The notes under the pieces were generated by a model. It ran no database searches. It saw nothing but the letters and a program-made list of their open reading frames with translations, and was not told the DNA's origin. DNA of 64,000 bases from Bremia lactucae (Eukaryota > Oomycota > Peronosporomycetes > Peronosporales > Peronosporaceae): assembly GCF_004359215.1 (NCBI RefSeq), contig NW_027152196.1, positions 1,041,537-1,105,536 of the forward strand, written 5' to 3'. The translations under genes and the position numbers were made by a program. Below are positions 27,794-37,685 of the stretch, one piece after another (within the stretch, counting starts at the first letter, position 1; every line of letters begins with the position of its first letter).

Positions 27794-28444
27794 TTAAAAG
27801 TTCCGTTTCTTTCGGCTCACCGCATCAGCGAAAGAATCCTCTACAAGACGGACCACTAATTCTCTAGCCAGCAGGAAATCACCTGCTGACTCAGATTTAT
27901 TTTTGCTTTCAGTACGACCGGCTGCCACTGCGGAGATATTAATCTCTCCATTATTGAGAGTAGTATCATTACCATTAGTAGTATTGTTATCGATGCTGAG
28001 TCTTTCAGCATCGTTGTCTAAGTCAGTAATAGCATTATTGTTATAACTGGTTTTGACCACTTAAATGTTAACTAGCTCAACATTGATATCCTTCGCATTG
28101 CCTTAGGGCTATTGCGTGATGAGCAAGAGCTATAAGGTTATTTGCTCGAGCAATTCTCCCCTTAAAGAAAGAGTTACTCTCAAACAGGATAGGTATATGT
28201 GGGTGGCGTAAGCCATCCACAAAACGGCGTTTACTTTGTGGAAGCATGCACTGAATTGTTGATGGCAAATTCTACCATCGGCAAGAACTCGCTCCAACTC
28301 TTAAAGAGTAGACGTACCCGCGAAGTATCTCTTTGAGAAGACTAATTGCTTGCTCCGTCTCACCGTCTGTTTCAGGATGATCAGAAGTTGACGTTTTCAA
28401 GTGGGTTATAAGTGATTTAAGCACTTTTTGCCAAAGTTCCGCCG
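27794..28444 (-). pseudogene. Integrase core end and C-terminal linker (GyA-5)
   Basis: YTAELWQKVLKSL and STSDHPETDGETEQ hold the third catalytic residue (Glu) of integrase. Then come VDGLRHPHIPILFESNS and an Asn/Asp-rich linker (ERLSIDNNTTNGNDTT, then RTESKNKSESAGDFLLARE), homologous to 37448-37989 on the plus strand. Frames change at 28268 and 28060. The frame actually continues a few bases into the LTR insertion border. Confidence 0.78.
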
Positions 28445-28926
28445 TGTAATAGGGCACACATCGGATGGAGAGCCGTTATTGTGTACATTTACTTTATGAG
28501 TAAATTACCCTTTATTCTAATTTAAAATAGTGAATTACTTAAATCCCATTTATTATGGGTAATAATGTGGTCGCCGCCAGGTATAAATCTGGCGGCCAAA
28601 ATATTTTTTTAATTTGCTAGGATAAGGTTTTTAGACTTAAATAATTAAATAAAGTTCAGTTCCCCTTTTGATCTTAAAGCGTTAAGTGCCTTCCTAAGGC
28701 TGGCGCATTGATCTGTAAGAGATAGAAGCCTTTCTAAGGTATATCCTCGTGGGCACTAGGTGCGACTTGGTTCTACGAGCCCCTGAATCCTTGTACCAGG
28801 ATTCCTTAAGCTTTGATAGCTTGTACGACACCCTGGGTTGTTAAACCCGTTAGTTTAATAGAACTAAGTGACTCTCTGAGACTGGAAGTCTTCCTCTAAT
28901 TTTAGGAGCGAGGTAGCTCCGCTACA
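28445..28926 (+). repeat. Solo LTR, family B (482 bp), inserted in integrase
   Basis: It runs from TGTAATAGGGC to GCTCCGCTACA and matches 16588-17065. It interrupts the GyA-5 integrase just after the second catalytic Asp block, with the core resuming on its other side. An exact target duplication is not evident. It is younger than GyA-5. Confidence 0.85.
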
Positions 28927-29240
28927 GTGAATCTAGGGTCTTAATCTGAGACAAGTTCACCGGGTGGCCCATGGAATAAAAATACGTGTAAATAAATACA
29001 CGAGCACAGCTTTTGGCTGTGATCGACTCCGGGACGGCGGCGAGATGACCCATCCTGCCTAAACGGTAAAATAAACAAGAATGCCATTATTCGTGTGATT
29101 GTCTTCGGGTTCCCCGAGGACGAAGTCCATCAGTACGGACTGCTGACACTTTGTCTAAACAGGCAGATGTTGTAACGGAGCACGGGACGAAGTATTGGGC
29201 TTCACCCATTGACAACCTTCGCAAGCACGTATGTACTTGC
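28927..29240 (-). pseudogene. Integrase zinc finger and core, first part (GyA-5)
   Basis: Minus-strand text reads RKYIRACEGCQWVKP (CC half of the zinc finger), then a core with VLMDFVLGEPED (first Asp) and a frameshifted copy of the FSKMGHL and LVSDRDP blocks near the LTR insertion. Stops occur. A hairpin overlaps the codons for RKY and ACE (arms CGCAAG and CTTGCG). Confidence 0.65.
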
Positions 29241-29455
29241 GGAACACATACTGGCGTGGCAAGTAAAAGTCGCGCCTTATCGCGAGATAAGTCTTCTCAT
29301 GTCCACAATGACCACTCATTGGTGCTTCGCTGTATAAAACACTAAATCATTACGTGTCGTATATCGATCTGTTTAGGATCGATCCAATTTCGATAATTCT
29401 CTTAAGGATTGTTGGTGTTGGATATTATAGGTGATCCATCAACCCTTTAAGAGCA

Positions 29456-29721
29456 TTATTTACTTGCTCTTCTAACGTCATCGAGTAATGTTGACGACGA
29501 AACAATTATTGTTGCAACAGTGGCCTTATGCACACTATTGATTTGCGCAGCCGGCTCAAAATTGGGCCGACGCGAAAGGGCATCAACGACATCGCTAAGT
29601 CGTCCTGATTTATACTCCACGGCAAAGTTACACACCGCGAAGGAAGACAACCATCTCGCCATTTGCGAGAGGTGTGGAATGTTTGCGGCCGTGCGTGATG
29701 ACGCATGGTCCGTAAATACAA
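29456..29721 (-). pseudogene. RNase H C-terminal part (GyA-5)
   Basis: MARWLSSFAVCNFAVEYKSG and VVDALSRRPNFE are the conserved end of Ty3/Gypsy RNase H. The upstream TDH block is present only as YTDHASSRTAA-like text in another frame. Confidence 0.8.
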
Positions 29722-29772
29722 TGTACTGTCAATATCCTAAGAGACAAACCCTAAGCTTTGCCAGTGCGTATT

Positions 29773-30240
29773 TCATGGTAAGATGTTCCTTGTCATGCAC
29801 TCGATCGGTGCGAAATCTCGCACCGAACTTAACAGATTGCTTACACATCGGTTAAAAGTTTTACCGGCATTAGTTAGTCCCTGTGGTATGACTAGCCACT
29901 CCCATGGCACTCTGCTTGGGGTGATTACTGCTGTGAATGACATTTTCCTGTTCACGCATAAGGATCGAATGGAATTCGTCCATTAGATCCATTGGCGAAG
30001 AGATAGTACTCTTTGACTTACCATCAATGATTACGTCTTTTCGTGGTATCGGCGTTTGAGCCGGTACCGTTGCAGCGTTAAAATTATTAAATGCATGCAC
30101 TATCAGCATCCTCCTATCGCTTTACACTCACAGAAGGTCGGAGAGCTATGCGGGGAAGTTGATTTCCTTACATGGCCCGCTGCTAAGCGTTCGGCATAGA
30201 ATTTGTCGATTACAATTACTTGTTCACGAGGCAATGGACA
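29773..30240 (-). pseudogene. Reverse transcriptase fingers and palm (GyA-5)
   Basis: CPLPREQVIVIDKFYAERL, FNNFNAATVPAQTPIPRKDV, SPMDLMDEFHSILMRE and PWEWLVIPQGLTNAGKTFN are RT blocks 1-4. The segment with the YxDD catalytic pair is missing, since the sequence jumps to RNase H. It is non-functional. Confidence 0.8.
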
Positions 30241-30344
30241 TGTCTCTAGCTGTTGTTGCGCTATCACAGCGAGACCCTCTACGATCGACTCTCGAGTCGA
30301 TTTAAATCTTTCGCACTGTCTCTTATAGACGGGCGTCTCAAATT

Positions 30345-30704
30345 TTATTGAATGTTTCTTTCCAAACAAGATCCTTGTTTCGTACCACTCAACGTATTTG
30401 AGCGGTCGAACTTCGGCGCTGCCTGTGCTTGTGCACAACCGTCGGTAACTATGTCCACGTCACAATGGTGGACCTTCGACACTGCCTGTGCTTGTGCACA
30501 GCCATCGGGACCTAACTCTACAATAAGTTGGGTACTCACACCAAGGTCTTGTGCAGTCATGCTAACGACCGATCTACAAGTGAGGCCATCGCACATCACG
30601 TAAGACATACACACGATTATGGACGCTCCAAGACGTTCAACGGTTGGCCATCTGATGAACAAGAGACAGCCATCGTCACGGCTTGATGCTGCCGATTTAT
30701 ACAT
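30345..30704 (-). pseudogene. Protease-RT linker with internal tandem duplication (GyA-5)
   Basis: The frame contains DGLTCRSVVSMTAQDLGVS and two copies of DGCAQAQA (imperfect tandem units at about 30414-30510) separated by a short linker. Its homologues at 4081-4410 and 34599-34808 have one unit. Function unknown. Confidence 0.65.
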
Positions 30705-30784
30705 GGCTCGTACGTTCTGAGCTAAGGTAATTCAAGGATGACATCAAATCTGTCATCTAAATCTGGTACGATGAAATCATCTTC

Positions 30785-31045
30785 TTACTGTTTACCCTTT
30801 AAAGTGTATTGGGTGCCAACTACACGTTCTCTTACTGTTACAGATGCGCCTGTTGCTACGTGCACTATCATCCTCGTAAGAGGGATATCATGCTCATTAT
30901 ACTTGAGTCTGCGATCTTCTAGCGATTGGCGTCGAATAAAATTGTTCAATGCCCCACAATCAACAAGGGACTTAAGTGGCAAGTTGTTTGACAGTTCTAT
31001 TTCTAGGGTTATGAGGTAAACCTCATCCCTGGGGCAGTTACGCAC
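30785..31045 (-). pseudogene. Retropepsin-like protease (GyA-5)
   Basis: SLVDCGALNNFIRRQSL is the active-site block, with Asp preserved and the usual Ser after Ala replaced by Leu. ERDIPLTRM-type text (NEHDIPLTRM) and the ATGASVTV strand follow. An ATG-led frame of 86 residues is intact. Confidence 0.78.
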
Positions 31046-31199
31046 TATGTTTGTGTCTTAGGAGCATCTTTCGTCAAAAGTCCTGCAAATTCTTTTGGCG
31101 TTGCTGGATCAGTAGGGCGCTTCGCACCTACTGACCCCGACCATATTTTTTAAGATCCGCCTCGCCGTTGCGCATTTACAACAGCGTCGGATCCGCACC

Positions 31200-32300
31200 C
31201 TCCGCTTTTTCTAGCGAGAGGTCGGTCTTTGTGCTCAGTGCTTTTAGGCACTGGGCCGTGGGGCACTACACTCATAGGCGAAGTGATCCATTTTCTTACA
31301 ACGATAACCATTCTGTAATCGTTTGTAACTTGAAGAGCGAGATTTCTCGCTCTCTACATACGAAAGATCCATATGTGCCGGCTCCGTTTTCTTGTCGCCT
31401 TGGAGGACGATAAGCTATAGAGTGGACGAAAGCCCTTTTCAGGCTAAAGTTCTCCTGTTCCGCTATAGAGATCACTCGGTACAGCGACTCTTACTCTAGC
31501 TGGAACACGTGGGTCTTATCAGGTCCGTCTGCAAGACCTTTGATAAACACAGTTACCTGTGTTTGCTCATCAATTGGATGAAGTACGAAGCTATCGTTTA
31601 TGTTGGGCATAAGCGTGAATGTCATGCTTGCCCTGCTGTAAATCCAGGAGCTCGGCTCGAGCCCTAGATTTGGCACGTGGCGGCTCAAATGCTTGTCTGA
31701 CCTGGGTCTTAAAGACCTTATACAACCCAAAGACAAATGAGTCGTGAAGCTTGAGCCCCAAGGCCCGAGATTTGGCACGTCCGGTTTAGTTAGACATGCC
31801 AAATTTTACTTTTTCGCATCATCACTGATACGACGAGCTTCTATGACATCGTCTAGTTCGACGAACCATCTGAAAAGGGAGTCGTCTTCGACTACCTTAA
31901 AGCTTAAATATTTCTATCTTTATGCTTTCTAATGGGTCGACACTTCCGTGTCGACCCATTAGCAGCACATACACGCTAGTGTCTCAATATTTTAACTGTT
32001 AAGCACCTTGTTTTTAAAACACCTCTGTATGTTGAGAGCCTTGCTGATGAAGCAAGCTTACTTTTCTTCGACCTTGTCGTTTTCGAATTGTATGGACTCG
32101 GCTATGGCCTCATGCTGTTCATCTCTGCTCAGAGTGGACAGCATTGCGCCAACCGCTAGCCCGCCTACGACCGAACTCATTCGTTCGGTCGCTCTCCGTT
32201 CGAGGTCACTCAATTGCGGATACCTCTCACGCGTTGCGTGATACCTTCCTGAGGGACTTGGAAGCTCCCTCCTTCTTCATCCAACATGCCCATTGAATGG
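31200..32300 (-). pseudogene. Gag with degenerate zinc knuckle (GyA-5)
   Basis: Near 32150 AMLSTLSRDEQHEAI marks the N-terminal part. Around 31802-31491 the capsid-like region has LRTSSN and VYQRS in broken frames, aligned with 33500-33700 of GyA-6. MDLSYVESEKSRSSS and YRCKKMDHFAYECSAP follow near 31340-31270; the knuckle keeps CX4HX4C but its first Cys is Gly. A 15-bp hairpin lies at 31929-31962. Confidence 0.65.
31929..31962. repeat. Perfect 15-bp hairpin inside GyA-5 gag region
   Basis: Arms CTAATGGGTCGACAC (31929-31943) and its exact complement (31948-31962) flank the loop TTCC. It lies between two homologous gag blocks. Confidence 0.9.
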
Positions 32301-32330
32301 AACTTGCGTGGGTCGTTGTGAGGACTACAA

Positions 32331-32340
32331 AGTTCTTCCA
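32331..32340 (-). promoter_or_regulatory. Primer binding site of GyA-5
   Basis: Two bases inside the LTR end the minus strand reads TGGAAGAACT. The position is that of a primer site; the sequence departs from the TGGTAGC type seen in other elements. Confidence 0.45.
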
Positions 32341-32342
32341 GG

Positions 32343-32824
32343 TGTAACAAGGCTCCTTTCACTAGCACTGATCAGTACTAGTTAACCTTACACTGATTAC
32401 AGTGAAGTTTATGTGCCTCTAAATTTCACGTACTTATGAGCGAGTACAGAGGAAGGTTTCTAGGTAGCTAAGGGTCTTTAGCTGCCAAAAGTTAATTCAA
32501 TAGATTACAATTAGGAAAAAGTAAAGCTGTATTATCAATTAGTTTTTTACGTAACGATCATCTATCTATTACTGAACTTATTCTATTAATATCCAACTAA
32601 GTGTGGCATCTCCTTGTGCACCGCACAATCGTGTCTCGAAACGATTGGCGGGGTTGAGTTAGACTTAAATGAACCAATCAATAGAGCTAATGTCTTATTG
32701 CGTCAATAATATCATTTTGATATTATTTTGAGCTATCTAAGCCAAAATTAATAAGGATATTTTTTTTTATTTGCTTATTTACTCTTATAAGAAATACTAC
32801 CTATGTAACGGGACACCCGTTACA
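32343..32824 (-). repeat. 5' LTR of GyA-5 (482 bp)
   Basis: On the plus strand it starts TGTAACAAGG and ends CACCCGTTACA. The minus-strand text includes GACACGATTGTGCGGTGCAC and the family-A/C ending. Its first 21 bp (minus sense) are a hairpin with 9-bp arms TGTAACGGG and CCCGTTACA and a 3-nt loop. Confidence 0.82.
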
Positions 32825-33039
32825 CCGAGGGGGCGTAAAATAACAATTTACATTAGCGTTGGTTCCAGCAGATGATTATAAGAAAACCTTTGGTGCCGAT
32901 AACGATCCGCAACCATTCGTGGACGGGGTTGTTGGCGTCATCATTATAAAGGGGTGTCCAGTGACATAAACAATTTTTCTTATTAGAGGAATGTTAAATA
33001 TTATTCCTATGAGAGAAAATGAATAAATAAATACAAAAT

Positions 33040-33465
33040 TTTTATGTTTAATTAATTTTGACTGAATAGTTCCAAAACTACCAAATTTAGTAATATTGAC
33101 GCAATAAGCTGTCAGTACATTAAAATTTCTAAAATCCACCAAAAAAGATTCGATAAATCGTATGCAGATATGAGTTCTGTTAATTTGTAGATTTAAATTT
33201 TAATCAACCCCGCCGATCGTTACAAGACACAATCAGGCGTTGCAAAAAACACATTAAATAGTTGATTATAAATATATAAAAATCAGTAGATGGAAGATCG
33301 TTACGAAAGAACTTAATATCTTAGTATATAAGATTTCTTAGCTGCTTTAAACTTTTTCTCTGCACGTCGTGTACGTAAGTGGTCGAGGCAATCCCTCCCC
33401 TTTACTGTAATCAGTGTAGGTTGACTAGTACTGTTATCAGTATTAGCAAAAGGTGCCCTTTTACA
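33040..33465 (+). repeat. 5' LTR of GyA-6, left end uncertain
   Basis: The 3' half is clear: CTCTGCACGTCGTGTACG, GGTCGAGGCA, CAGTGTAGGTTGACTAGTAC and the end GTGCCCTTTTACA. It matches the 3' LTR at 51970-52415. The exact left end is not visible. Confidence 0.68.
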
Positions 33466-33467
33466 CC

Positions 33468-33480
33468 TGGTAGCGCTTCG
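33468..33480 (+). promoter_or_regulatory. Primer binding site of GyA-6
   Basis: TGGTAGCGCTTCG lies two bases after the LTR. It resembles the TGGTAGCACTAG site of GyB-2 at 53181. Confidence 0.6.
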
Positions 33481-34185
33481 TATGATGATGCGACGAAAGT
33501 GAAAATTGGCATGTCCGTCTTCGCCAGACGTTTCAGGTCTAAGAGCTCAGGCCTCAAGCTCCACGGCCTATTAATGGTTAGGTTTTATGAGGTCTTTAAG
33601 ACCCGGCTCGAGCGACCATATGAGTTGCTCCGTGCCGAATTCGGGTTTTGAGTTAAGCTCCAGGTTTTGAAGCAGGGCAAGCGTGGTCTTTTTCGCTTAT
33701 GTCCAATATACACGATACCTTGTATGTTGCATGGTGAGTCATAATAGATGAATAAACACAGGCAACTTTGCTTAATAAAAGTCGTGCGGATGTTCCTGTC
33801 AACACTCACATGTTCCGGCTCGACCTAGAGACGCTATGCTAAGCGATCACTGTAGCGGAGCAGGAAATTCAGTCTGAAACTTGCTTTTGTCCACTTTGAA
33901 GCTTATCGTTCTTCGAGACGACAAGAAAACGGAGGTCCGAACCTATGATCCTCTCGTATATAGAGAGCGAGAAATCTCGCTCTTCAATTTACGAACGATT
34001 GCAAAAATGCAATCGTTGCCAAAAGACGGAGTGCCTCAAGCTGTGAGCCTAGAAACACTTAGCAAAACGACCGCCCCCCCCACTAGGAACACGGAGGACG
34101 CGGATTTGACGCTGTTGCGAAATTGTAACGGCGAAGCGGATCGTCAAAAAAAGGTCGGAGTCAGTAGATGCGAAGAGCCCTACTG
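33481..34185 (+). pseudogene. Gag remnant (GyA-6)
   Basis: RSKSSGLKLHGLL, FYEVFKTRLERPYELLRAEFG and LKQGKRGLFRL align with the capsid-like region of GyA-5 gag. After 33881, YVESEKSRSS-type codons recur as the hairpin at 33964-33983. The gag N-terminus is missing and stops interrupt it. Confidence 0.6.
33964..34017. repeat. Two adjacent hairpins conserved between GyA-5 and GyA-6
   Basis: The first pairs GAGCGAGA (33965-33972) with TCTCGCTC (33975-33982), one more pair outside. The second has 10-bp arms AACGATTGCA (33994-34003) and its complement (34008-34017), loop AAAA. In GyA-5 the first is identical and the second has diverged in sequence but still pairs over most of its length (AACGAT with ATCGTT). 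Confidence 0.82.
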
Positions 34186-34430
34186 ATCCAGCAACGTCAA
34201 AAGAGTTTGCAGGTCTTTTGACAAAATTTGCTCCTAAGACACACTCGTTGTGTTTAGCTGCCCCAGTTGATGCGGTAAACCTCATCACCTCAAAAATATA
34301 GTTGCAAATAAATTTTCTCAAAAGTCTTTTGTCGATTGTGGGGCGTCGATCGACGTCAATCTCTCGATGATCGTAGACTCACAGTTTCTGAGCGCGATAT
34401 CCATCTAACGAGAATGACAGTCGCCTAGCA
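34186..34430 (+). pseudogene. Protease fragment (GyA-6)
   Basis: LTKFAPKTHSLCLAAP leads to FVDCGAS at about 34331-34351, the active-site block with intact Asp. Stops and a frameshift follow at once. Confidence 0.68.
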
Positions 34431-34598
34431 ACAGGCGCATCTGTAACAGTAAAGAAGCGTACAGATACACGTTGAAGGGTTAACAGTACGTTGATGATCT
34501 CACGTACTGGATTTGGATAACAAATTGATTCCATTCTTGGATAACCATGACTCAGTAAGTATGAGCCATGCATAAACTGGCAGCATCAAGCGGTAACG

Positions 34599-35055
34599 AT
34601 GCCTACCTCTCGTCCATCAGGTGGTCATCTGATGAACGTCTTGGAGCGTCTACAAACGCTTGGATATCCTAAAAGTGAGTTCGATTGCCTCACATGTGGT
34701 TCGGTCGTTTGCACGACTACGCGAGACCTCAGTGTGACAATCCATCCCACTGTGGAGTTAGGTCCGTCCCGACGGCTGTGCCCAAGCACAGGCAGCGTCG
34801 AAGATTGATTACTCGAATTGGTTGAGATGTACGAATCACGAATGTTTATTTAAAGGCAACATCCAAGAACATTTGAAACAGCTGTCTATAAGAGATAGTG
34901 CGAAAGTTCTCGATTGACTGGAGAGAGGATTTCGCTGTGGTAGCGCAACCACAGCTAACGACAGTTGGGGAGAATACTCCCCAAATGAAAGTTGAGGGCT
35001 CAAGTCCTTAAGATTTTGCGGAAATAAGTCGTTAGAAACCTCTAATAAATGGTTT
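34599..35055 (+). pseudogene. Protease-RT linker (GyA-6)
   Basis: DCLTCGSVVCTTTRDLSV and the Ala/Gln-rich unit (in a shifted frame) align with the linker of GyA-2 and GyA-5. Two clean 8-bp hairpins lie at 34934-34955 (arm GCTGTGGT) and 34965-34984 (arm TTGGGGAG). Confidence 0.6.
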
Positions 35056-36095
35056 CCAGGTTCCTTTAAGAACAAGTTTGAGAGTGGAAACTAGAATTGG
35101 TATTTTGCTTGCAGCGGATATCCATTTCCCGTGATTTGCATACAACTTGTGCTTACGCAGAAGTGTAAGAACCTTTCGGACGTGGATGCGATGTACTTCA
35201 ACGTCCAACTAACCTTTCATGGCTCTGCTATGAACGAAGACGTCATCAAAATAGCTCGGTGCAAAATCTCGCACCGCTCTCAACAGATTAGTTTCACATC
35301 TGTTTTAATTTAGCAGGGGCAGTGCTAAGTACGTGTGGCATGACTAGCCACTCCCACATCATACCGCTTGGGGTGCTTACTGCTGTGAACGGATTATCTT
35401 CATCACGCATAAGGATCTGATAAAATACGTCTATCAGATCATTGATGAAAAAATGGGACTATTTGACATACCATTAATGAATTCGTCTTTTCGTGGTATC
35501 GGCGTTTGAGCCGGTAGCGTTGCAGCGTTTAATCAATTGAACGCATGCCCAATCCGCCACTCTCCTGTTCGTTTACGCACACAGGAGGTCGCAGAGTTAT
35601 GTGGGGATGTTGGCTCCCTCACTTGACCCGCCGCTAAGCAATCGGCAAAGAATTTGTCGATCGCTAATACTTGTTCACGAGTCAGTGACCATTGCTTCGT
35701 GATAAAGTTTTTTTTAAGCTGGCATCAGATCGATTTCGTATAGAGTGCCTTCATCATTTGGCAACTTGGAGTACGGATTGTAAAAGAAACATCCTTGAAT
35801 TCGATCAAATCTTTATATAAAGGACTTGTCTTATAGTTTCCCAGGACTGGGATGTGAAGCGTTAGATCCGAATTTTTTTATTGAGGCCATCGTTGAGCTG
35901 CTGAGAACCCTTCCATTCTCAGGAAATACTTTTGCCGGCCAAATGTCGGCCACAAACTTTTTCATCTATGACAAGTAGGTAGATCTGATTATCATTGCCA
36001 CTACGCATATTACCCAATAATCGAAACGATTCTTGCGTTAGGAATTGAATTTTCTCCAAGTTGACTTCGGAAGCGCTAATTAATCAAGTGTATAA
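35056..36095 (-). pseudogene. Inverted pre-RT and RT segment inside GyA-6
   Basis: Between the plus-strand linker and plus-strand thumb, about 1 kb reads on the minus strand: ASQSWETIRQ (pre-RT), EQVLAIDKFF-type text, PAQTPIPRKDEF, the palm and SYFDDVFVHSRAMKG, then LRKHKLYANHGKW. That is exactly the segment missing from the plus strand, in correct internal order but reversed. The catalytic Asp pair is intact. Stops are present. Confidence 0.75.
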
Positions 36096-36104
36096 GCGCC
36101 TACA

Positions 36105-36335
36105 CTTACTTTGTTGTTTCCAAAGACATTTAACGTCTCTGGGTGCGTTGTGGATAAACACGGTGTAAGCCCAGATCCAGATAAGATCAAGGCGATCACC
36201 GACCGGCTTGTGCCAGTCGATATAAAGAGACTTAGAAAGCTCCTCGCTTTAGAGGCGCACCGGCACAAGCACTCACGCAATTATGCCGAAATGACAGTAC
36301 ATATTTCTACTTTGTTGAAGAAAACTTAAAGTAAT
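36105..36335 (+). pseudogene. RT thumb (GyA-6)
   Basis: VVDKHGVSPDPDKIKAITD, LVPVDIKRLRKLLAL and SRNYAEMTVHISTLLKK are the thumb/connection of Ty3/Gypsy RT, resuming on the plus strand right after the inverted block. Confidence 0.8.
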
Positions 36336-36387
36336 CATGGAACGCTGATTGTCATCGTTCCTTCGAGAATATAAAGCAAGGCTTGAT

Positions 36388-36700
36388 GCAATCGCCAATT
36401 CTAGCGATTGCTGACCAAGATAGACCATTTCATGTGGTCTGTGAGGCCAGCGATTTTGCAATCGACGGCCGTGAACAGTCTACATCTCGCAAATGGCGAG
36501 ATGGTTGTCTTTCTTCGCGGTGTATAACTTCACCGTGAAGTCTAAAACAGGACGACTAAATCTCGTCGTTGATGCCCTTTCGCGCCGGCCCAATTTTAGG
36601 CCGGCTGCGCAAATCAACAGTGTGCATATGGCCACTGTTGCAACAATAATTGTTTCGTCGTCAACATTACTCGATGACGTTAAAAGAGCAAAAAAATGAG
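36388..36700 (+). pseudogene. RNase H (GyA-6)
   Basis: PILAIADQDRPFHVVCEASDFAI-like text leads to ARWLSFFAVYNFTVKSKTG and VVDALSRRPNF. Hairpins lie at 36388-36411 (8 bp, arm GCAATCGC), 36584-36605 (7 bp) and 36615-36640 (8 bp). The middle of RNase H, including the TDHASL block, is deleted. Confidence 0.75.
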
Positions 36701-36889
36701 GCTCTTACAGGGTTGATGGATCACCTAAAATATTCATCCCAACAATCTTTAATAGGATTTGTCAAAATTGCATCGACCTCAATAGATCGATACAAAAAAC
36801 AAAACGCAATGGTGTACTGTACTATACAGCCATTGCTGGTGACACGCTTCGTATCGTCATCCCTGTGTCGTCATCCCCATCAATAATGA

Positions 36890-37685
36890 TTTGCGTTTAG
36901 ACATCATGTATGGGTGCCACGATGAACCAAAAAGCGGACATCGTGAAAGTAAGAAAAATTATCTCACGATAAGCCACGATTTCTACTGGCCACGCCAGTA
37001 AAGCACTGGGTTCTCTCGTTGACATACTACCTACGAAGTATGTCAACGAGAGAACGCAGCGCTTGATCCCGTGTCCGTTACAATTTCTGCCTGTTCCGGC
37101 AGAAAATTGGCAGTACGTATCAATGGACCTCGTCTTCGATTTTCCTGAAGCCGATCACAAGAATACTGGCATTCTTGTGTTTGTTTATCGTTTTAGCAAG
37201 ATGGCATATCTTGCTTAAGTCCCGGAATCGACCACAGCCGGAGGCTGTGCTCGTATCTGTATCGACACGATATTTCGACTTCACGAATTATTCGTTGAGC
37301 TGGGCTTAGTTTGATGCCCCAGATTCACGCGGTGTTTTGGCAATCTGTGTTCAAATTACTAGTAACGCAGTTGAAAATGTCAACTTTTGATCATCCTGGA
37401 ACAGATGGTCAGACGGGACGTGCAAACCGTATTCTCGAAGAGATACTTTGCGGATATGTCTAAAGAGTTGGAGCGAGTTCTTGCCGATGGTAGAATTTGC
37501 CATCAACAATTCAGTGCATGCTTCCACAAAGCATACACCTTATTTCGTGAATGGCTTACGCCACCCACGTATACCCATCCTGTTTGAGAGTAACTCTTAC
37601 TTAAAGGGGGGCTCGCTCGAGCGAACAACCTTATAGCTCTTGCTCATCACGCATTAGCCCTAAGGTCAATGCGAAGGATACCGAA
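36890..37685 (+). pseudogene. Integrase zinc finger and core (GyA-6)
   Basis: GCHDEPKSGHRESKKNYL and ISHDFYWPRQ give the HH half of the zinc finger, and EVCQREN the CC half. The core has VSMDLVFDFPEADH (first Asp), NTGILVFVYRFSKMAYLA and, after a broken stretch, a FDHPGTDGQTGRANR block where the catalytic Glu position reads Gly (TGRAN for TER). The second Asp block is damaged. FVNGLRHPRIPILFESNS ends it. Frameshifts and stops are present. Confidence 0.72.
37010..37249. repeat. Five hairpins in 240 bp of integrase, including a perfect 19-bp stem
   Basis: 37010-37055 has arms GTTCTCTCGTTGACATACT and its exact complement with an 8-nt loop; the right arm encodes the conserved EVCQRE. Then 37085-37104 (7 bp, arm TTCTGCC), 37156-37179 (9 bp, arm CACAAGAAT), 37195-37215 (8 bp, arm AGCAAGAT, within the SKMAYLA codons) and 37233-37249 (7 bp, arm CACAGCC). 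Copy 2 has them at plus 11,845. Confidence 0.92.

Larger units (their letters stand above)
27790..32824 (-). mobile_element. Ty3/Gypsy family A element GyA-5 (copy 1)
   Basis: On the minus strand from 32824: 5' LTR, primer binding site, gag, zinc knuckle, protease, linker, RT, partial RNase H, integrase (split by a solo family-B LTR) and the integrase linker. It ends near 27790 without chromodomain, antisense ORF or 3' LTR. Multiple stops and frameshifts are present, and the RT thumb plus RNase H start are deleted between 29773 and 29721. The second copy is at 39635-44669. Confidence 0.85.
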
